DNA of 64,000 nt, from positions 248,001 through 312,000 of the forward strand of contig NZ_VWPH01000007.1 in NCBI RefSeq assembly GCF_008630535.1. Direction: 5' to 3'. A program made the translations under genes and the position numbers. The notes beneath the pieces were generated by a model. The model was given only the letters and a program-made list of their open reading frames with translations. It was not told where the DNA came from and did no database searches. This DNA is from Saccharopolyspora hirsuta (GTDB lineage: Bacteria; Actinomycetota; Actinomycetes; Mycobacteriales; Pseudonocardiaceae). Position 1 is the stretch's first letter, and each line of letters starts with the position of its first letter. Below, piece by piece: positions 60,648-64,000 of this stretch.

Positions 60648-62513
60648 ATGGGCCTTGCCGACGACCGCGACTTGCTACCTCTTGGATCGGGCTTCGACCT
60701 CGTTCGCAAGAACGGCTACGACCGCGCCCAGGTCGATGAGCACCTGGAGCGGCTCGACGCCGACATCCGCATCCTGAGCGCGGATCGCGATGCCGCCGTC
60801 TCCCAGGCCAACGACCTGTCCAAGCAGCTGGAGTCGGCCCGCTCCGAGATCGAGAACCTGCGCGGGCAGGTGGACCGGCTGGCCAAGCCGCCGACAACGC
60901 TGGAGGGCCTCAGCGAACGCCTGCAGCGGATGCTGCGCCTGGCCCAGGACGAGGCCAACGAGATCCGGAGCCGCGCCGAGAACGACGCGGCCCAGATCCG
61001 CGCGCGCTCCGAAGCCGAGGCCACCAACCTGCGCACCCGCTACGAGCGGCTGCTCGCCGAGGTGGACAGCCGGCGCTCCGAGATGGAGACCGAGCACCGC
61101 TCGCTGATGGACAAGGCCAAGTCCGAGGCGGAGCGGATCACCCGCGAGGCCGAGGAGAACCGCAAGCGCGCCGACCAGGAGTCCGAGGCCCGCCGGGCGC
61201 AGGTCGAAGAGGACTTCGAGATCGCGATGGCCGCGCGCCGCAGCGAGGCCATGCGCACCCTGGCCGAGCAGGAGGCCAACAGCAAGGCCGAGGCCGAGCG
61301 CCGCGTCCGGGAGGCCACCGACGAGGCCAACCGGCGCCTGCGCGAAGGCACCAACGAAGCCCACCGCCGCGTCCGCGAAGCCACCGACCAGGCCAACCAC
61401 CTGGTCAGCGAAGCGACCGCCAAGGCCGAGAAGCTCACCCGCGAGTCCACCGAGGCCGCCAACAAGCGCGAGCGCGAAAGCACCGAAGCGGCCGCCAAGC
61501 TGGAGCGCGAGAGCAAGGCAGCCGCCGAGAAGCGCGAGCGCGAGAGCATCGAAGCCGCGGAGAAGCGCGAGCGCGAGAGCAAGGAGGCCGCCGAGAAGCG
61601 GCTGCGCGAGTCCAAGCAGGAGGCCGAGCGCCTGGTCCGCGAGGCGACCGAGAAGTCCGAGCGCATGATCCGCGAGTGCACCGAGGAGGCCACCCGCCTC
61701 ATCGACGACGCCACCCGCGAGAGCAAGCGCCTGGTCGCCGCGGCCCGCGAGGACGCCCGCATCCGCCTCGGCTCGACCACCGAAGAGGTCCAGCGCCGCC
61801 TCCGCAACGCCGACGAGCACGTCCACTCGCTGACCCAGCTGCGCGACGCGGTGGCCAAGAAGCTCCGCGACGCGGCCGAGATGCTCGGCCAGACCACGCC
61901 CCTCCTCGAACGCCTCGACCAGGAGGACGCCGAGGAGGAGAAGCTCCGCGAAGCAGCGGCCGAAGCCCGCGAACAAGCCCGCAAGGACGCCGAAGAAGCC
62001 CTCGCCCAGGACAGCCGCGAAGCTGTGCAGGGCCCCGAAGCGGCGAAGCCCGCGCAGCCGGGAGCGAAGGCCGAGGCGACGAAGTCGCCGCAGGCCGCAG
62101 GCGCGAAGCCCGCGCAGGCGAAGCAGCCGCAGCAGGCGAAGCCCGCGGAGGCTGAAGCGCAGCAGGCGAAGCCCGCGCAGGCGGGCGCGAAGCCGCAGGC
62201 GCAAGCCGGTGCGACGCCGCAGGCGAAGCCCGCCGAGGCCGAGGCGAAGCAGGCGAAGCCCGCGCAGCCGGAAGCGAAGGAGAAGCCTGCGCAGCAGGCG
62301 AATCCGAAGCCGCAGGGCGGCAAGCCGTCGAGCGGCGAAGCCGCGGACGACGGGCCGACGGAGCAGATCCACCGCGACGTGGTCCGCGGCCAGGGCGCGA
62401 AACCCCAGCACAACTCGCACGACGAGCCGACCCGCCGGATCCAGCTGCCGGTCCCGGAGAAGAACGGCAAGGGCGGTCAGCGCTCGCAGACCACCAGCCA
62501 GCAGCGCCGCTGA
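60648..62513 (+). CDS. DivIVA-domain coiled-coil protein (Scy/FilP-like)
   Basis: A 621-residue acidic-basic coiled coil. The N-terminal DivIVA-like motif FDLVRKNGYDRAQVDEHLER is followed by a long helix. From about residue 220 to 370 it consists of 11-residue (hendecad) units such as RESTEAANKRE, RESTEAAAKLE and RESKEAAEKRL, at least 14 in tandem. The C-terminus is an Ala/Lys/Pro/Gln-rich linker ending DEPTRRIQLPV. Streptomyces Scy and FilP, with coiled coils containing such repeats, organise the hyphal tip. A polar growth scaffold role is inferred. Start ATG 60648 fits. Confidence 0.85.
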   Translation: MGLADDRDLLPLGSGFDLVRKNGYDRAQVDEHLERLDADIRILSADRDAAVSQANDLSKQLESARSEIENLRGQVDRLAKPPTTLEGLSERLQRMLRLAQDEANEIRSRAENDAAQIRARSEAEATNLRTRYERLLAEVDSRRSEMETEHRSLMDKAKSEAERITREAEENRKRADQESEARRAQVEEDFEIAMAARRSEAMRTLAEQEANSKAEAERRVREATDEANRRLREGTNEAHRRVREATDQANHLVSEATAKAEKLTRESTEAANKRERESTEAAAKLERESKAAAEKRERESIEAAEKRERESKEAAEKRLRESKQEAERLVREATEKSERMIRECTEEATRLIDDATRESKRLVAAAREDARIRLGSTTEEVQRRLRNADEHVHSLTQLRDAVAKKLRDAAEMLGQTTPLLERLDQEDAEEEKLREAAAEAREQARKDAEEALAQDSREAVQGPEAAKPAQPGAKAEATKSPQAAGAKPAQAKQPQQAKPAEAEAQQAKPAQAGAKPQAQAGATPQAKPAEAEAKQAKPAQPEAKEKPAQQANPKPQGGKPSSGEAADDGPTEQIHRDVVRGQGAKPQHNSHDEPTRRIQLPVPEKNGKGGQRSQTTSQQRR

Positions 62514-62558
62514 CACCAGGTCCTGGACCGCTCAGCAGCGATCGGTCGGGCGAACCAC

Positions 62559-62593
62559 GAAGGGCACCTCCCCCGCGCGGAGAGGTGCCCTTC
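62559..62593 (+). terminator. 12 bp hairpin terminator after the DivIVA-domain gene
   Basis: GAAGGGCACCTC (62559-62570) pairs with GAGGTGCCCTTC (62582-62593) with an 11-base loop, 46 bases after the stop. Confidence 0.8.
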
Positions 62594-62648
62594 CCGCATC
62601 CGGCGGGTGCTCGCCGCCAGCCGCGGGCCGACGGCCGCTGAACCGCGC

Positions 62649-62679
62649 TTGCACCTGACACGGTGGTAGGTCGTAGACC
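62649..62679 (+). promoter_or_regulatory. MerR-type promoter with 19 bp spacer
   Basis: TTGCAC (62649-62654) and TAGACC (62674-62679) are 19 bases apart, the unusually long spacer used by MerR regulators. An imperfect palindrome, ACCTGACACGGTGGTAGGT, lies across the -35 edge and spacer. It precedes the MerR gene by 9 bases and suggests autoregulation. Confidence 0.55.
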
Positions 62680-62688
62680 GGGGGTGTC

Positions 62689-63510
62689 ATGTTCAGCATT
62701 GGAGACTTCGCCAGGCACGGGCGGGTGTCGGTCCGGATGTTGCGCCACTACGACGCCATCGGGCTGCTGCCGCCCGCCCACGTCGACCGGTCCACCGGGC
62801 ACCGGGCCTACCACGCGGCCCAGCTCGCCCGGCTCAACCGGATCGTCGCGCTGAAGGAGCTCGGGTTCACCCTGCAGCAGGTGCAGCAGATCCTCGGCGA
62901 GGAGTTCAGCGCCGAGCAGCTGCGCGGCATGCTCAAGCTGCGGCAGGCGGAGCTGGAGAACCAGATCGCGGCGGACACGGCCCGGTTGGCCGACGTGCGG
63001 GCGCGGCTCCAGGTGATCGAAGCGGAGGGCACCATGCCTGCCGAAGAAGTGACCGTCAAGTCCCTGCCCGCGGTGCGGCTGGCCGAGTTGTCCGGCACGG
63101 CGCGGAACATGGATCCGCAGTCGATCGGCCCGGTGATCCAGGGGCTCTACGACGAGCTGTGCGCGGCGCTGGAGCGGGCCGGGGTGGCGCCGGTCGGTCC
63201 GGCGACCGCCTACTACGAGGGCGGCGAGGACAGCGACACCGTGGTCGTGCACGCGGGGCTGCCGATCAACGCCGATCCGGATCCGGCGTTCGAGTTCGCC
63301 GTGGTGGACCTGCCCGCGGTGCCGCAGGCGGCCACCATCGTGCACCGCGGTTCGATGGACGACTGCTTGCCCGCCTACCAGGCGCTGGCGCAGTGGATGG
63401 AGGCCGCCGGGCACCAGCCGACCGGCAGCGAGCGCGAGGTCACCCTCGCCTGTCCGGAGGACCCGGCCGGAATGGTCACCGAGATCCAGTCACCCATCCG
63501 GACCAGCTGA
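62689..63510 (+). CDS. MerR family regulator with GyrI-like effector domain
   Basis: The 273-residue protein has the MerR HTH MFSIGDFARHGRVSVRMLRH with YDAIGLLPPAHVDRSTGHRA, a coiled helix (GEEFSAEQLRGMLKLRQAEL), and a C-terminal GyrI/BmrR-like domain with VKSLPAVRLAELSGTARNM and PAYQALAQWMEAAGHQPTG. It resembles drug-sensing BmrR-type activators. ATG 62689 has GGGGG just before it. No obvious target gene lies in the window other than itself. Confidence 0.92.
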   Translation: MFSIGDFARHGRVSVRMLRHYDAIGLLPPAHVDRSTGHRAYHAAQLARLNRIVALKELGFTLQQVQQILGEEFSAEQLRGMLKLRQAELENQIAADTARLADVRARLQVIEAEGTMPAEEVTVKSLPAVRLAELSGTARNMDPQSIGPVIQGLYDELCAALERAGVAPVGPATAYYEGGEDSDTVVVHAGLPINADPDPAFEFAVVDLPAVPQAATIVHRGSMDDCLPAYQALAQWMEAAGHQPTGSEREVTLACPEDPAGMVTEIQSPIRTS

Positions 63511-63616
63511 CGTTTCTCCTGCTCAAATCGGGTGAGCGTCATCGATCCAGTCGTCGGTCCTCCCTTACTGCCGAGGGGTGGTTGAAGGCAGTGCGCCCAC
63601 GGAAAGGACCACATCG

Positions 63617-63781
63617 ATGGTGGACCAGGAGTCGCCGACCGGTGATGACGCCAACGCCCGGGCGAGGCGGAAGTCGGGTCAGTACTTCGTGCTGCCCAGC
63701 GAGATGGCCGACGAGCTGCGGCGGACCGAGGCGAAGTCGAACGAGCAGGACTCGCGCCTGCCCGGCAAGGACGACGACTAG
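63617..63781 (+). CDS. Small hypothetical protein, 54 aa
   Basis: It starts MVDQESPTGDDANARARRKS after GGAAAGGACC and contains GQYFVLPSEMADELRRTEAK before a charged end (LPGKDDD). It is hydrophilic, with no signal peptide. Family unknown. Coding probability is supported by the ribosome site and codon bias only. Confidence 0.6.
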   Translation: MVDQESPTGDDANARARRKSGQYFVLPSEMADELRRTEAKSNEQDSRLPGKDDD

Positions 63782-63787
63782 CGCCGG

Positions 63788-64000
63788 TCAGCCCAGCTCG
63801 GCCAGCCACGGTCGGACGACACCGGCGAACTCGTCCGGTGTCTCGACCGGCGGCAGGTGACCTGCGCCGGGCAGCGTCACGAGCTCACCTCCCGGCAGCA
63901 CGTCCGCGAGTTCGCGGGCGTGCTCCGGGGGCGTGAGGCGATCTTCCTCGCCCACGACCACCAGCGCGGGCCCGGTGAAAGCCCGCAGCGCGTCAGTGCT
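63788..64000 (-). CDS. Alpha/beta hydrolase, C-terminal end (cut by window edge)
   Basis: The minus-strand frame from 64000 to TGA at 63788-63790 reads FTGPALVVVGEEDRLTPPEH then GAGHLPPVETPDEFAGVVRP, the typical tail of an alpha/beta hydrolase with the catalytic Asp region (GEEDRLTP) and the catalytic His (GAGHLP). 70 residues are present. The N-terminus lies outside the window. Confidence 0.85.
   Translation of the reverse strand, partial: STDALRAFTGPALVVVGEEDRLTPPEHARELADVLPGGELVTLPGAGHLPPVETPDEFAGVVRPWLAELG

Overview
The window is a 64 kb piece of a high-GC actinobacterial chromosome. Densely packed GC-rich genes, frequent GTG starts, a chaplin-like secreted protein, a Scy/FilP-like polarity protein and many TetR/LacI/MerR regulators suggest a filamentous member of the Pseudonocardiaceae (Saccharopolyspora-like). 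That taxonomic call is inference; no rRNA gene is present. No tRNA, IS element, phage, CRISPR array or origin was found.

The left third (0.6-18.4 kb, mostly minus strand) is a housekeeping block. It holds ligA, a MetE-like protein, an acyl-CoA ligase, mnmA with a cysteine desulfurase, a GNAT plus PlsC acyltransferase pair, and etfBA. The same order of core genes is known from the Mycobacterium tuberculosis Rv3014c-Rv3029c region. Here it is interrupted by an MFS transporter, an orphan GT1 glycosyltransferase and rnhA. Then follow degV, a full-length hrpA, an enoyl-CoA hydratase and an ABC ATPase.

The centre (26-41 kb) is accessory. A cysteine dioxygenase/rhodanese operon is preceded by a short ORF ending in Cys-Cys-stop, a likely cysteine attenuator. 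Next come a GlxA regulator divergent from an oxidoreductase, an MBL-fold lactonase-like enzyme beside a broken NUDIX gene, a TetR/Cmx-like exporter pair with a clear palindromic operator, glgP, and two adjacent lipoprotein zinc peptidases.

From 41 to 51 kb lie a YbbN-like thioredoxin, the chaplin-like protein, a MarR regulator, CutA and a coherent mannose locus. That locus comprises a Tat-exported GH47 alpha-mannosidase divergent from a LacI regulator, phosphomannose isomerase and a sugar ABC importer. Near-identical GACAAC(G/C)TTGTC sites lie at both ends of the divergent region.

The right end (51-64 kb) carries a stand-alone TipAS protein, DNA polymerase IV, a thiolase, methylmalonyl-CoA epimerase, a penicillin-acylase-family hydrolase with its TetR neighbour, a SPW protein, a 621-residue DivIVA-domain protein built of 11-residue repeats, and a MerR regulator.

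The most unusual feature is a short intergenic repeat, core GGGAACCTTCCTG. It occurs 17 times between 16 and 55 kb, in both orientations, singly, in clusters, and twice as opposed pairs able to form hairpins. Other repeats are an inverted-repeat unit near ligA and an 82 bp element present twice, 23 kb apart.
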